Shown piece by piece: positions 42,940 through 54,225 of a stretch of DNA of 64,000 nt (position 1 is its first letter; each line of letters opens with the position of its first letter). The stretch is from Nitrosomonas cryotolerans ATCC 49181. GTDB lineage: Bacteria; Pseudomonadota; Gammaproteobacteria; Burkholderiales; Nitrosomonadaceae. A program made the translations under genes and the position numbers. The DNA is taken from assembly GCF_900143275.1 (NCBI RefSeq), contig NZ_FSRO01000001.1, positions 1,356,116 to 1,420,115 on the forward strand, given 5' to 3'. The notes under the pieces were generated by a model. It was not told the DNA's origin, did not search any database, and worked only from the letters and a program-made list of their open reading frames with translations.

Positions 42940-43593
42940 ATGACGGATCAGAACAAGCAAAACGAAAATGAACAGGCCGGACAATCAAAGAATGAACAGG
43001 CCGGACAATCAAAGGTTGCCACACTTTATTCCATATTGAGCGACAAGTTTGAGCCGCTTGCCAAATTGCCACAGATGAAATTACCCATTTGGTACGGTTT
43101 GGTATTTCTGGCATTGATAATCATTATTTTCTCCTGGAAACAAATTGCGGTCAGTAAACTCGAGTCGGAACTGGCTAACAAGCTTGAAAATGAACGGGCT
43201 ACGATAACCCAGCAAGCTCTTGAGCATGCCGATAAAGAATATAATAAAGAAGAAGAGCGCTTTGGGTTGGTTTTATCCTGGGCAGTACGTGGTGAGCTGA
43301 TTCGTAACAATCTTGATCAGATTAGCCAATATCTAAATGAAGTTGTTAAGCTCAAGGATACTGAAAAAGTCGTACTCATTGGTGATGATGGTCAATTGCT
43401 GATTTCAACGGATAAGCGGCTTGAAGAAGCGGCTGGCTCTGAGCTCTATCCCGCCGAAGTTTTAAATCAGCAGCGCATTACTGTGAAGTCTAATGTTAAC
43501 GGCAAAAAATTACTGGTTGTTCCGGTCATGGGACTGAATACCCGTTTGGGTACCATTGTAGTGAGCTACAATCAGGCAGTGCTGAAAAATTAA
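42940..43593 (+). CDS. membrane protein with extracytoplasmic sensor-like domain
   Basis: 217 residues. The polar N-terminus contains an exact 24-bp tandem duplication (42967-42990 and 42991-43014) encoding NEQAGQSK twice. A membrane helix follows (LPIWYGLVFLALIIIIFSW, about 48-67), then a charged helical stretch and a C-terminal domain (VVLIGDDGQLLISTDKRLEE, NGKKLLVVPVMGLNTRLGT) that looks like a PDC/CHASE-type sensor. No output domain is present, so it may signal through a partner. The ATG at 42940 has AAGGAG. Confidence 0.65.
   Translation: MTDQNKQNENEQAGQSKNEQAGQSKVATLYSILSDKFEPLAKLPQMKLPIWYGLVFLALIIIIFSWKQIAVSKLESELANKLENERATITQQALEHADKEYNKEEERFGLVLSWAVRGELIRNNLDQISQYLNEVVKLKDTEKVVLIGDDGQLLISTDKRLEEAAGSELYPAEVLNQQRITVKSNVNGKKLLVVPVMGLNTRLGTIVVSYNQAVLKN
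42967..43014 (+). repeat. perfect 24-bp tandem duplication in coding sequence
   Basis: Two identical 24-bp units in frame, adding eight residues to the cytoplasmic tail of the sensor-like protein. Their identity implies a recent event. Confidence 0.95.
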
Positions 43594-43655
43594 TATCAAT
43601 TGATGATAGAGGTTAGCTGAAGTTAAAATACAAACCTTGTCAGATGATGTTACCG

Positions 43656-43686
43656 AAAAAACCCCTGGATATTTCCAGGGGTTTTT

Positions 43687-43687
<1 letters not shown>
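43656..43687. terminator. bidirectional intrinsic terminator
   Basis: 13-bp stem AAAAAACCCCTGG / CCAGGGGTTTTTT around ATATTT, between the sensor-like gene and murA, which converge. The murA stop codon touches its right edge. Confidence 0.93.
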
Positions 43688-45304
<1,617 letters not shown>

Positions 45305-45694
45305 ATGACAAAACAAATTATTCAAACTAAAGATGCCCCCGAAGCTATCGGGACTTATTCTCAAGCAGTGCGTGTGAGTGGGGGAGAGACTGTTTATCTT
45401 TCGGGTCAAATTGGACTGGATGCGGTTACCATGCAAATGGTCGATGGCATTGACGCACAGATTCAGCAAGTGTTTCTGAATTTGAGAGCAGTGGCGGCTG
45501 CAAGCGGGGGCAGCCTGAGTGATATCGTTAAATTAAATATTTATTTAACCGATCTCGAAGATTTTGCCAGATTAAACGAGATTATGGCCGGTTATTTCGT
45601 TGAGCCTTATCCAGCGCGTGCAGCAGTGGGTGTGAAAGCATTGCCGCGCGACGCCCTGGTTGAAATGGATGCGGTCATGGTCATCCATGGTTAG
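45305..45694 (+). CDS. ridA: RidA family enamine/imine deaminase
   Basis: Hydrolyses reactive 2-aminoacrylate from PLP enzymes. 129 residues, with [18 protein letters not shown] and the C-terminal [20 protein letters not shown] carrying the key Arg. The frame is open upstream to 45245, but AGGAAATGAA precedes the ATG at 45305, which gives the normal length. Overlaps the recG start by one base. Confidence 0.93.
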   Translation: MTKQIIQTKDAPEAIGTYSQAVRVSGGETVYLSGQIGLDAVTMQMVDGIDAQIQQVFLNLRAVAAASGGSLSDIVKLNIYLTDLEDFARLNEIMAGYFVEPYPARAAVGVKALPRDALVEMDAVMVIHG

Positions 45695-47793
45695 TGTGGG
45701 TGCGGGGGAATAAACAGGATCAACGGGTCGGTTTAATCGCGTCGGCCGTCATAAAACCCGGTAATCAGTCTGTGCGGGGAAAATACTCTCGACTGGGGAT
45801 CGACAATGCATCGGATCTCATTCTTCATTTTCCGATACGTTATGAAGATGAGACGCACCTTTGTACGATCAAGGATGTGTCTGAAGGTGAGGTGGTTCAG
45901 GTTGAAGGCGTGATTGTGTCTAGCGAAATAGTGTCGCAACCCCGGCGACAATGGGTGTGTCAGGTAAAAGATAGTAGCGGAATGCTTTTTATTCGATTCC
46001 TGAATTTTTACAGCAGTCAGATTAAAGCTTACGCCATAGGAACACGGGTACGGCTATTGGGAAAAATACGCACCGGTTTCCGGGGTATCGAAATGATTCA
46101 TCCAAAATGCCGTATCGTCCAGAAAGGCGATCCGCTCGCGAACACGCTGACACCGGTTTGCTCAGTGATAACCGGGGTTTCCCGGAAAACGCTCAGCAAG
46201 TTAATCAGGCAAGCGTTGAGTTGCCCCACCCACGAAAATCACCTTTCTGAAACGTTACCCGATGAGATTCTCAAACATTACCGGTTAACCGGTTTTAAAG
46301 AGAGCGTTCTGTTGCTACACCATCCTCCGCCAGATGCGTCGGTTCATTTATTGCAGACACGTAGACATCCGGCCTGGTATCGAATTAAATTTGATGAATT
46401 ACTGGCGCAACAATTATCCATGCGCTTGCATTATCATCAGCGCCGGCGCGGCCATGCCCCGTTATTGTTAAAACAGAACAGACTGACCCGGGCATTATTA
46501 GATCTGCTTGGCTATGAGCTGACTTGTGCGCAAAAAAGAACCGTTTCTGAGATCAGTCGCGATTTGGCAACACCCCATCCCATGCAGCGTTTGTTGCAGG
46601 GTGATGTGGGGAGTGGCAAGATTGCCGTGGCTGCGCTGGCTGCATTACAGGCGATAGAAAATGAATACCAGGTCGCGTTGATGGCACCTACCGAGGTTCT
46701 TGCCGAACAACACTTTCAGAAATTATCCGGCTGGTTTGTGCCTTTGGGTGTGACGGTGGTCTGGCTGGCCAGTAGTCAGAAGAAGAAACAACGCCATGCG
46801 GCACTGACTGCGATTGCGACAGGAGAAGCCATGCTTGCGATCGGGACGCACGCCTTATTTCAGGAAACGGTCGTATTTAACCGATTGGGGCTGGTTATTA
46901 TGGATGAGCAGCATCGTTTTGGTGTCCATCAGCGTCTGGCGTTACGTGGCAAGGGTGCCAAAGCCGATTTTCTACCGCATCAATTGATGATGAGCGCCAC
47001 ACCCATCCCGCGTACACTTTCTATGAGCTATTATGCGGATCTCGATCTATCGGTGATCGATGAGTTGCCGCCGGGAAGGCGTCCTGTGATAACCAAACTG
47101 ATTGCTGAGAATCGTCGGGATGAAATCATTATGCGCATACGAGCCGCTTGCCGTGAGGGCAGGCAAGCTTATTGGGTCTGTCCGCTGATTGAAGAATCTG
47201 AAACACTGCAACTGAAAACGGTCCTGGAAACTTTTGAACGCCTGAATCTGATCTTCCCGGAGTTGAAAACAGGTCTGATACATGGACGGTTGACGATGCA
47301 GGAAAAATCCGAGGTCATGGCTCGTTTCAAACAGGGTGAGATTCAGTTATTGATTGCCACGAGCGTCATTGAAGTGGGCGTGGATATTCCCAACGCTTCC
47401 CTGATGGTCATTGAGCATGCGGAGCGGATGGGGCTGTCACAGCTACATCAGTTGCGCGGGCGTATCGGACGTGGAGTAGACGCTGGTATTTGTATTTTGC
47501 TGTATCAGAAACCATTATCAGAAATGGCGCGCCTGCGACTCAAAATTATTTTTGAACACTCGGATGGTTTTGAGATTGCCCGCCAGGATTTGTGTTTGCG
47601 TGGTCCGGGAGAGCTGCTGGGTGCGCGTCAGAGTGGCTTACCCATGCTGCGCTTTGTCGATCTGGAACAGGAAAAAGCATTGCTCAATACGGTTAAAAAT
47701 GCCGCAGAAGAGATTCTCCGCCATTTTCCTCAGTTTGCTTCGCAGCATATACGGCGCTGGCTGGGAGAAAAGCACTTTTATTTGCGCGTGTAA
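45694..47793 (+). CDS. recG: ATP-dependent DNA helicase RecG with altered Walker A
   Basis: RecG regresses stalled replication forks and processes branched DNA. 699 residues: wedge/OB domain (HFPIRYEDET), helicase motifs DEQH (D404), MSATPIPRTL, and QLRGRIGRG near the C-terminus. The Walker A motif reads GDVGSGKIAVAAL: the Thr after K309, needed for Mg-ATP binding, is Ile (ACT-to-ATT type change at 46621-46623). All else looks full length. The start is GTG at 45694 overlapping the ridA stop. Confidence 0.93.
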   Translation: MWVRGNKQDQRVGLIASAVIKPGNQSVRGKYSRLGIDNASDLILHFPIRYEDETHLCTIKDVSEGEVVQVEGVIVSSEIVSQPRRQWVCQVKDSSGMLFIRFLNFYSSQIKAYAIGTRVRLLGKIRTGFRGIEMIHPKCRIVQKGDPLANTLTPVCSVITGVSRKTLSKLIRQALSCPTHENHLSETLPDEILKHYRLTGFKESVLLLHHPPPDASVHLLQTRRHPAWYRIKFDELLAQQLSMRLHYHQRRRGHAPLLLKQNRLTRALLDLLGYELTCAQKRTVSEISRDLATPHPMQRLLQGDVGSGKIAVAALAALQAIENEYQVALMAPTEVLAEQHFQKLSGWFVPLGVTVVWLASSQKKKQRHAALTAIATGEAMLAIGTHALFQETVVFNRLGLVIMDEQHRFGVHQRLALRGKGAKADFLPHQLMMSATPIPRTLSMSYYADLDLSVIDELPPGRRPVITKLIAENRRDEIIMRIRAACREGRQAYWVCPLIEESETLQLKTVLETFERLNLIFPELKTGLIHGRLTMQEKSEVMARFKQGEIQLLIATSVIEVGVDIPNASLMVIEHAERMGLSQLHQLRGRIGRGVDAGICILLYQKPLSEMARLRLKIIFEHSDGFEIARQDLCLRGPGELLGARQSGLPMLRFVDLEQEKALLNTVKNAAEEILRHFPQFASQHIRRWLGEKHFYLRV

Positions 47794-47940
47794 TTTGGGC
47801 GCATCCCTGACCGGATTCAGGTGCGCGTCATTGTGACCGCCTGCATTATCTGGTAATTTGAATCAGAAGATACTTTTTTAGGAAAGTGGACGTCAGCTTT
47901 TTGTTTTGCTGCTTTATAATCCCCCATTTTGTTTGTTACG

Positions 47941-48483
47941 ATGAATATTCTCCAGCCATCGGCATGGCATCCCGCGTTGATCTCGATTTCTTGCCGTAAT
48001 CGTAGTTGGTTACAAGACCGTGGTTCGCTGACACGTCGTATACAAGCCCGTTGCAATGATTTTCATGTCAGACCTGTATTCCAGTCACTCGCGAAAGTGT
48101 ACAAGGATGAATGGACTATCATGGGGCTACGCTATGGTGAACTGGCCATGGTGCGGGAAGTTTATTTGTATTGTGGCGATACGCCCGTGATATTTGCGCA
48201 TTCGGTCGTGGCCCGGAAAGATTTACGGGGCGCCTGGCGAGGACTCAGCGGACTGGGTAACCGATCACTCGGAACGGTATTGTTTACAAATCCCAGAATA
48301 AAGCGTACGCCACTCGAATTTAAAAAGCTGAATGCCGGCCATTTTCTTTTCGTGCGTGCTTGCTCGAAATTACAAAGCAGGCCATCTAATCTATGGGCAC
48401 GGCGTTCATTGTTTACTTTACAGGGACAATCTATTTTGGTTACGGAAGTCTATCTACCTGCAATTCTGGAATTAACACTGTGA
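47941..48483 (+). CDS. ubiC: chorismate pyruvate-lyase UbiC
   Basis: Makes 4-hydroxybenzoate, the ubiquinone head group. About 180 residues. MVREVYLYCG carries the substrate arginine, WARRSLF is the family block, and the catalytic Glu is in LVTEVYLPAI. First of ubiC-ubiA-ubiD, all on the plus strand. ATG 47941 preferred over an in-frame start 12 bases earlier. GTGA overlap with ubiA. Confidence 0.9.
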   Translation: MNILQPSAWHPALISISCRNRSWLQDRGSLTRRIQARCNDFHVRPVFQSLAKVYKDEWTIMGLRYGELAMVREVYLYCGDTPVIFAHSVVARKDLRGAWRGLSGLGNRSLGTVLFTNPRIKRTPLEFKKLNAGHFLFVRACSKLQSRPSNLWARRSLFTLQGQSILVTEVYLPAILELTL

Positions 48484-49340
48484 TCACAACGAATCGTTTG
48501 AAAGTCTACGGGCGCCTGATGCGGCTGGATAAGCCCATTGGTATTTTGCTGCTTTTGTGGCCCATGTTGTGGGGATTATGGCTGGCGGCCGGCGGGTTAC
48601 CGGATGGACTCGTTCTGGGGATATTCATCATGGGTACAATCCTGATGCGTTCAGCCGGTTGTGTCATCAATGACTATGCTGACAGAAAAATTGACCTGCA
48701 TGTTGAGCGCACTAAAAATCGGCCTTTTGCAACCGGATCTGTGACGACCCGGGAAGCCTTATTGCTGGCAGCCGGCCTGAGTTTTTGTGCGTTTTTGCTT
48801 ATTTTGCCATTAAACCAGCTGACAATAATGCTGTCGGTATGTGCCTTATTTCTGGCCGCCAGCTATCCCTTTACCAAGCGGTTTCTTGCCATGCCACAGG
48901 CTTATTTAGGGATTGCATTCAGTTTTGGTATTCCCATGGCGTTTGCTGCACAAACGAATGCATTGCCGGTAACAGTCTGGCTGCTGATGATTGCAAACCT
49001 GTTTTGGGTGATTGCATATGATACCGAGTATGCCATGGTAGATAAGGCTGATGATCTTAAAATCGGAATTAAGACTTCAGCCATTACTTTTGGGCGTTTT
49101 GATGTATGGGGTGTAATGCTGTGCCACTTCATTTTTCTGGGCATGATGGGTATTGTCGGATTACTGATAGAGATGGGTGTCGCCTACTATGCAGGGCTGT
49201 CTGTCGCGTTGTGTCTGATTATTTTCCAATATAGTCTGATTCGGAATCGAAACGCTAAACAGTGTTTCCGGGCATTTTTACATAATAACTGGGTGGGAGC
49301 GGTCGTGTTTGCCGGTATTGCCCTTGATTTGATCACATAG
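48480..49340 (+). CDS. ubiA: 4-hydroxybenzoate octaprenyltransferase UbiA
   Basis: Attaches the polyprenyl tail to 4-hydroxybenzoate in the membrane. About 286 residues and eight to nine helices. The two aspartate motifs are NDYADRKID and [13 protein letters not shown]. The open frame extends to 48393, but GTG 48480 overlaps the ubiC stop (GTGA) and starts exactly where the family does. Confidence 0.94.
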   Translation: MITTNRLKVYGRLMRLDKPIGILLLLWPMLWGLWLAAGGLPDGLVLGIFIMGTILMRSAGCVINDYADRKIDLHVERTKNRPFATGSVTTREALLLAAGLSFCAFLLILPLNQLTIMLSVCALFLAASYPFTKRFLAMPQAYLGIAFSFGIPMAFAAQTNALPVTVWLLMIANLFWVIAYDTEYAMVDKADDLKIGIKTSAITFGRFDVWGVMLCHFIFLGMMGIVGLLIEMGVAYYAGLSVALCLIIFQYSLIRNRNAKQCFRAFLHNNWVGAVVFAGIALDLIT

Positions 49341-49351
49341 TTGGATTTGAA

Positions 49352-50815
49352 ATGAAATATAAAGACCTGCGTGACTTTATCGCGCAACTGGAAAAACAAG
49401 GTGAGCTTAAACGTGTGACCGCTGAGGTTGATCCTTGCCTGGAGATGACCGAAATCTGTGATCGGATCTTAAAAGCGGGCGGTCCTGCCATTTTATTCGA
49501 AAAGCCGAAAGGGCACAGCATACCCGTATTGGGCAACTTATTTGGCACCCCCCAGCGGGTTGCAATGGGTATGGGGCAGGAATCGGTAGCCGCCCTGCGT
49601 GAAGTCGGCAAACTATTGGCTTATCTGAAGGAGCCGGACCCACCCAAGGGTTTGAAAGATGCCTGGGACAAGTTTCCGGTGCTCAAACAGGTGCTGAATA
49701 TGACTCCCAAAGAATTGAGTCGTGCCCCCTGCCAGGAAGTGGTCTGGGAAGGAAAAGACGTTGATCTGAGTCGATTGCCCATTCAGACTTGCTGGCCCGG
49801 TGATATTGCGCCATTGATTACCTGGGGCTTAACGGTCACACGGGGCCCGCATAAGACGCGACAAAATTTAGGTATTTACCGGCAGCAAGTCATCGGGCCC
49901 AATAAAGTGATTATGCGCTGGCTGGCGCATCGTGGCGGGGCATTGGATTTTCGTGAATTCTGTTTGGCCAATCCGGGTCAACCTTATCCAATATCAGTGG
50001 CATTGGGTGCCGATCCCGCAACCATACTGGGTGCCGTAACGCCTGTACCCGATAGTTTAAGCGAATATCAATTTGCGGGATTATTGCGTGGCTCTAAAAC
50101 TGAAGTGATCCGGTGTATCGGTAATGACCTGCAAGTGCCGGCCAGTGCAGAAATGATATTGGAAGGTGCGATTTATCCTGATGAAACGGCTTTGGAAGGG
50201 CCTTATGGCGATCATACCGGCTACTATAATGAACAGGAAACTTTTCCCGTCTTTACCATTGAGCGCATAACCATGCGGCGTGATCCCATTTATCACTCTA
50301 CCTATACGGGCAAGCCACCGGATGAACCCGCTATTCTGGGTGTCGCTTTGAATGAAGTTTTTGTTCCGCTATTACAAAAGCAATTTCCGGAAATCACCGA
50401 TTTTTATCTGCCACCGGAAGGCTGTTCCTACCGCATGGCCGTGGTCAGTATGAAAAAGCAATATGCCGGTCATACCAAACGGGTCATGTTTGGAATCTGG
50501 AGTTTTCTGCGCCAGTTTATGTATACCAAATTCATCATTGTGACGGATGATGATGTGGATATTCGTGACTGGAAAGAAGTCATCTGGGCCATTACAACGC
50601 GCGTTGATCCTGCTCGTGACACTTTAATCGTAGAAAATACCCCGATTGATTATCTGGACTTCGCAAGCCCTGTCTCAGGTCTGGGTGGAAAGATGGGACT
50701 GGATGCCACCAACAAATGGCCCGGTGAAACGACACGTGAATGGGGCAGACCCATTGCGATGGATACAGCTATCCAGCAGCGAGTCGATGCGATGTGGAGC
50801 GACCTGGGGCTGTGA
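49352..50815 (+). CDS. ubiD: 3-octaprenyl-4-hydroxybenzoate carboxy-lyase UbiD
   Basis: Decarboxylates the prenylated hydroxybenzoate using prenylated FMN supplied by UbiX. 487 residues, opening [20 protein letters not shown], with the conserved [14 protein letters not shown] block containing catalytic residues. Third gene of the ubiquinone cluster, 11 bases after ubiA. UbiX is not in the window. Confidence 0.95.
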   Translation: MKYKDLRDFIAQLEKQGELKRVTAEVDPCLEMTEICDRILKAGGPAILFEKPKGHSIPVLGNLFGTPQRVAMGMGQESVAALREVGKLLAYLKEPDPPKGLKDAWDKFPVLKQVLNMTPKELSRAPCQEVVWEGKDVDLSRLPIQTCWPGDIAPLITWGLTVTRGPHKTRQNLGIYRQQVIGPNKVIMRWLAHRGGALDFREFCLANPGQPYPISVALGADPATILGAVTPVPDSLSEYQFAGLLRGSKTEVIRCIGNDLQVPASAEMILEGAIYPDETALEGPYGDHTGYYNEQETFPVFTIERITMRRDPIYHSTYTGKPPDEPAILGVALNEVFVPLLQKQFPEITDFYLPPEGCSYRMAVVSMKKQYAGHTKRVMFGIWSFLRQFMYTKFIIVTDDDVDIRDWKEVIWAITTRVDPARDTLIVENTPIDYLDFASPVSGLGGKMGLDATNKWPGETTREWGRPIAMDTAIQQRVDAMWSDLGL

Positions 50816-50850
50816 TTATGATCTGAAGGCAGGATGATCCTGTGCATCAT

Positions 50851-51140
50851 ACATCTACGAGATTTGTTAAATAACTTAGTCACGAAATGAAAAATATAAG
50901 ACCGCTGCATAACTGTGTTTTTGAGTTTTTCTGATTACTTGCAGCATTGATGAATCAAACACTTAAAAACCTTGCCCAGTCCGAGATAACCAGTTATGCA
51001 GCGGTCTTAATATGAAACTCTTATAAAAATGCAAGTCATCTCATATGACACATTCACATCGCAGGCATGATATATCAGACGAAGTATGGACGGACGCTGC
51101 TTAATCTTCCATACACCAGATTTTGACTATAACTCGGAAC
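50851..51140 (+). mobile_element. IS5-like transposase 5' remnant, interrupted by a MITE
   Basis: ACATCT-ACGAGATTTGTTAAATAA starts a segment that reappears at 54226. After the inserted MITE, an ATG at 51044 begins MTHSHRRHDISDEVW, the N-terminus of IS5-family transposases, which stops after a few more codons. Only the 5' end of the element survives. Confidence 0.75.
50898..51008 (+). mobile_element. 111-bp MITE, family B, copy 2
   Basis: Same 18-bp ends as the copy at 19226. Flanked by AATAT (50893-50897 and 51009-51013). The homologous IS remnant at 54226 has the uninterrupted sequence with a single AATAT, an empty-site control. Confidence 0.96.
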
Positions 51141-51188
51141 ATTAGGATGATAGGTATAGAAAAACCCGCACTCAGCGAATTTAGAAAG

Positions 51189-52241
51189 CTACGGATATTT
51201 TTTATTTTCTTTCAACAGAAAAATAATATGCTCAGCTATTTTTTGAGCCATTAATGGCGGGACCGCATTTCCTATTTGCTTAGCTTTTGAGTTGAGTGTG
51301 CCACAAAACTTATAGTCGCGAGGAAATGTTTGTAAGCAAGCCGCTTCTCTGATTGAAATAGCTCTATCTTGATTAGGATGACCGAATCTTCCATTAGAGT
51401 AGCTTATACATCTTGTAGTAAGCGCACTGGCATGTTTACTCCAACTTAAGCGTCCGTATACATCACTGTGGCCTGTATAGTTGTTATGACAGTCAAGCTT
51501 TAGATGATCAGGCCAGTCCCTTCTATCACCACCTTCGAGAGTCAATTTTATACGCTCTAAATTAACATCAGATAGTGCAGCGCTTTGATGGTCAGGGTCG
51601 TGACTATCTACTTCTCCTGCAGATAAAGGAGGCAAGTTATCAATCCAATCTTTAACAGTAGAATATGGCGTATCAGAGCCTTTCCCGTGAGTAAATGGAG
51701 GAAGGGTAACTTTTGTTTTTATAGATGCAATTAAAACAAGCCTATTTCTAATTTGAGGTACACCATATGCAGCGGCAGGTAAAATAGAATAGCCATATTT
51801 ATAACCAAGATTATCTAGCAGCTGTAAGAAATTAGCAAAAGGACCGTTTTCATTATTTTTTAGTTTCTGTAAGCCAGGAACATTTTCAATCACTACGAAA
51901 TCGGGCAGCCAAAACTTAACAAATCTAGAGAATTCAGCCAGTAATTCTCTCCTGGGGTCATCATCTTTTTTTTGTTTATTCTGTCTAGAAAATGGTTGGC
52001 AAGGTGCGCAACCACAAAACAGTGTGATTGAATCTTTTGGTTCTATATGTTCCTTTAGAAATGATTCTGGAATCTTCTTGATGTCATTAGTGACAACTAC
52101 TGTATTTGGAAAGTTTTTCTTGAATGTATCAGTTGCATCTTTATCGATGTCCACAGCAAATGTTATTTCAAAGCCAGCTTCTTGCATGCCGACACTGGTG
52201 CCACCACAGCCAGAAAAGAAGTCGAACACCTTAACTTTCAT
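51189..52241 (-). CDS. DNA (cytosine-5) methyltransferase
   Basis: 350 residues with ordered C5-methyltransferase motifs: I FDFFSGCGGTSVG (7-19), IV with nucleophile C81 in GCAPCQPFS, VI IENV (118-121), VIII QIRNR (163-167), a target-recognition region around 190-290, and IX-X ending QIGNAVPPLMAQKIAEHI. It is AT-rich and is transcribed 7 bases behind an AAA/TOPRIM gene. No Vsr or classical restriction enzyme accompanies it. It may protect self DNA in a two-gene defence module; the recognition site is unknown. Confidence 0.93.
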   Translation of the reverse strand: MKVKVFDFFSGCGGTSVGMQEAGFEITFAVDIDKDATDTFKKNFPNTVVVTNDIKKIPESFLKEHIEPKDSITLFCGCAPCQPFSRQNKQKKDDDPRRELLAEFSRFVKFWLPDFVVIENVPGLQKLKNNENGPFANFLQLLDNLGYKYGYSILPAAAYGVPQIRNRLVLIASIKTKVTLPPFTHGKGSDTPYSTVKDWIDNLPPLSAGEVDSHDPDHQSAALSDVNLERIKLTLEGGDRRDWPDHLKLDCHNNYTGHSDVYGRLSWSKHASALTTRCISYSNGRFGHPNQDRAISIREAACLQTFPRDYKFCGTLNSKAKQIGNAVPPLMAQKIAEHIIFLLKENKKYP

Positions 52242-52248
52242 AACATCC

Positions 52249-54048
52249 TCACGTTAAATGTGTTTTTATCCAGTTTGAAATGGGCTCAAGTAGTTTTGGG
52301 TCTAGTGTTGTCAGTTTTATCTTTTGCACAATCAAAATATCCTGCGATTTTGCGCTTTTATATGAGGGGAGGCCGAGCGTTTTTTCCGTTAGCTGACTAA
52401 AAAGTTTTTTATAATTATGGGGATGAGGAGAAATATGCTCTATTTCTGCAGTTAAATCGTCCTTTTTCATATGTTTCCAGATGAATTCTTCAGGAGTTTT
52501 TTCTGGAAGGTAGCCGATGCTACTTTTGGCAAAATTCAGTAGCTTTATGTATGCTTCTCTTTTCTGAATTTCATTTAAACCACTTTTCTTGTTGCTATCA
52601 ACGGGGGTTTTAGGAGTCGACTTATAAATTTTTTCAACATGACATTCAAGTTTGGATATATTAAGCAAATTTATATCAACATTTTCAAGAACGAAGCCCG
52701 GTTCTTGATCGCCATCAAGAAGGAAAATAACATCTTTTCTATCAATATACACGATTGGAGGGATTATAGCAGACTGTAAATAGTTAACTCCACCAGGTAA
52801 GTATTCAATCAGTATGCCAGTAGTAGCAACCCCTTCACCAAGAGATTCTAACGCTTTATCTACTAAAGCTTTTGCAAGTTCATCCTCAACATAGCATGTT
52901 AATTTCTTATGTGAATTTACCTGAAGGTAATGAAATGCATTGCTTTTTAGCGTTTCATTAATTATGTCGACTTTATTGGTAGTTGGATTTAGAAACAAAG
53001 TCTTTATGGCATTTTCTGGTAATTTTTCTATTAGAAAGGGACTATGTGTTCCCAATACCACTTGATGATGGTTAGCTTTTACCATTTCAAAAAGAAAATT
53101 CATTACTCGTTCCTGTGCACCCGGGTGTAATGACACTTCAGGTTCATCAAGAATTATAAGTGATTTAGGATTGGAGCTCGTTACTTTGTAAACAAGCATT
53201 ATCGCTGCAAACTCTCCACTGCCAGCAAAAGCCTCGCTATAGTTCAAATCATCAACTTTTATAATAGCTGAATATCCACCATCCTTATTAAAAAGCTTAT
53301 GATTTACTAGTCTTATTTCACTATAATTTTTTCCAAGTATTTCACACACTTTGCTAATTTGATTAGAGTTTAATAAGATATTGTTTTGAACTTTTTCTTT
53401 TTTACCATTGTACGGCTTATAGCTTGCCAGATCATTTTCAATAACTTTTTTTAATAAAGAGCTTTTAGATCTAATAAAGCACTGTTTTGATTTCCCACTT
53501 AAGGTTGTCGACAGATTCCCGTGATAAAGAGCCTTGTCAAAAGCACTTATTTCACTTCTGAAGTCAATAAACACAATGTTTTTATTGATTTTTTTCCATC
53601 TAGTTTGTGATCTCCCTTTAGCTGCAAAACTTTCCTCATCTTTATCTTCTGGTAAAGGACTCATGCCGTCACCTTTTAATGGTCTAGACGTTTCCCAGTA
53701 ATCAGGATTGTTAGGCTTAGTAATGCGAGACTGTATAATTTCAGCGTTGCAATCATAGTGTTCGTTATAAGTCTTATAAATATATCTAGAGCGCTCTACT
53801 ATTGGATCTATATTAGTTGAAAACCAAAAGTTACTAATACTATAGCCTTCAGGACAGCCAAATAGAGCTCTTAAAACGGAACTTTTATGACAGCCATTCT
53901 GGCCGGTTATAGCCGTGATGGGAAAGTCGAATTTAATTTCTATATTTTCGGTTAGGTTTCTATAAAGAGGAAATCTTATAGATCTAATGAATGGTTCAAA
54001 GATTTTCTTCTGGTGCATTTCTTCTAATGTAGTAATGTCAGTGCTCAT
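52249..54048 (-). CDS. AAA ATPase with OLD-like TOPRIM domain
   Basis: 599 residues. N-terminal ABC/SMC-type ATPase: the Walker A position reads GQNGCHKSS (49-57), with His in place of the usual Gly before Lys. Signature AGSGE (275-279), Walker B ILDEPEVSLHP with D301-E302, and H335. The C-terminal half has a TOPRIM-like arrangement, E388 in CYVEDELAKALV and D445-x-D447 in FLLDGDQEP, as in OLD nucleases. OLD-type proteins act in phage defence (Gabija, P2 Old). Low GC relative to neighbours. Upstream partner of the cytosine methyltransferase. Confidence 0.8.
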   Translation of the reverse strand: MSTDITTLEEMHQKKIFEPFIRSIRFPLYRNLTENIEIKFDFPITAITGQNGCHKSSVLRALFGCPEGYSISNFWFSTNIDPIVERSRYIYKTYNEHYDCNAEIIQSRITKPNNPDYWETSRPLKGDGMSPLPEDKDEESFAAKGRSQTRWKKINKNIVFIDFRSEISAFDKALYHGNLSTTLSGKSKQCFIRSKSSLLKKVIENDLASYKPYNGKKEKVQNNILLNSNQISKVCEILGKNYSEIRLVNHKLFNKDGGYSAIIKVDDLNYSEAFAGSGEFAAIMLVYKVTSSNPKSLIILDEPEVSLHPGAQERVMNFLFEMVKANHHQVVLGTHSPFLIEKLPENAIKTLFLNPTTNKVDIINETLKSNAFHYLQVNSHKKLTCYVEDELAKALVDKALESLGEGVATTGILIEYLPGGVNYLQSAIIPPIVYIDRKDVIFLLDGDQEPGFVLENVDINLLNISKLECHVEKIYKSTPKTPVDSNKKSGLNEIQKREAYIKLLNFAKSSIGYLPEKTPEEFIWKHMKKDDLTAEIEHISPHPHNYKKLFSQLTEKTLGLPSYKSAKSQDILIVQKIKLTTLDPKLLEPISNWIKTHLT

Positions 54049-54225
54049 AAAAAACTCAAAATGTGATTAAAATGCTCGGCCGAAATAAATAGGGGATCAA
54101 GTCTTGCTATGCTATATACAATGGGGCTGTCATGTAATTCAATTATTTTCACCTTGATGCAAAGATTTACTGTTTTTTTAAGATAGTAGCCTGGATACCG
54201 CGTAAACAATGACTAAATAGTGATT

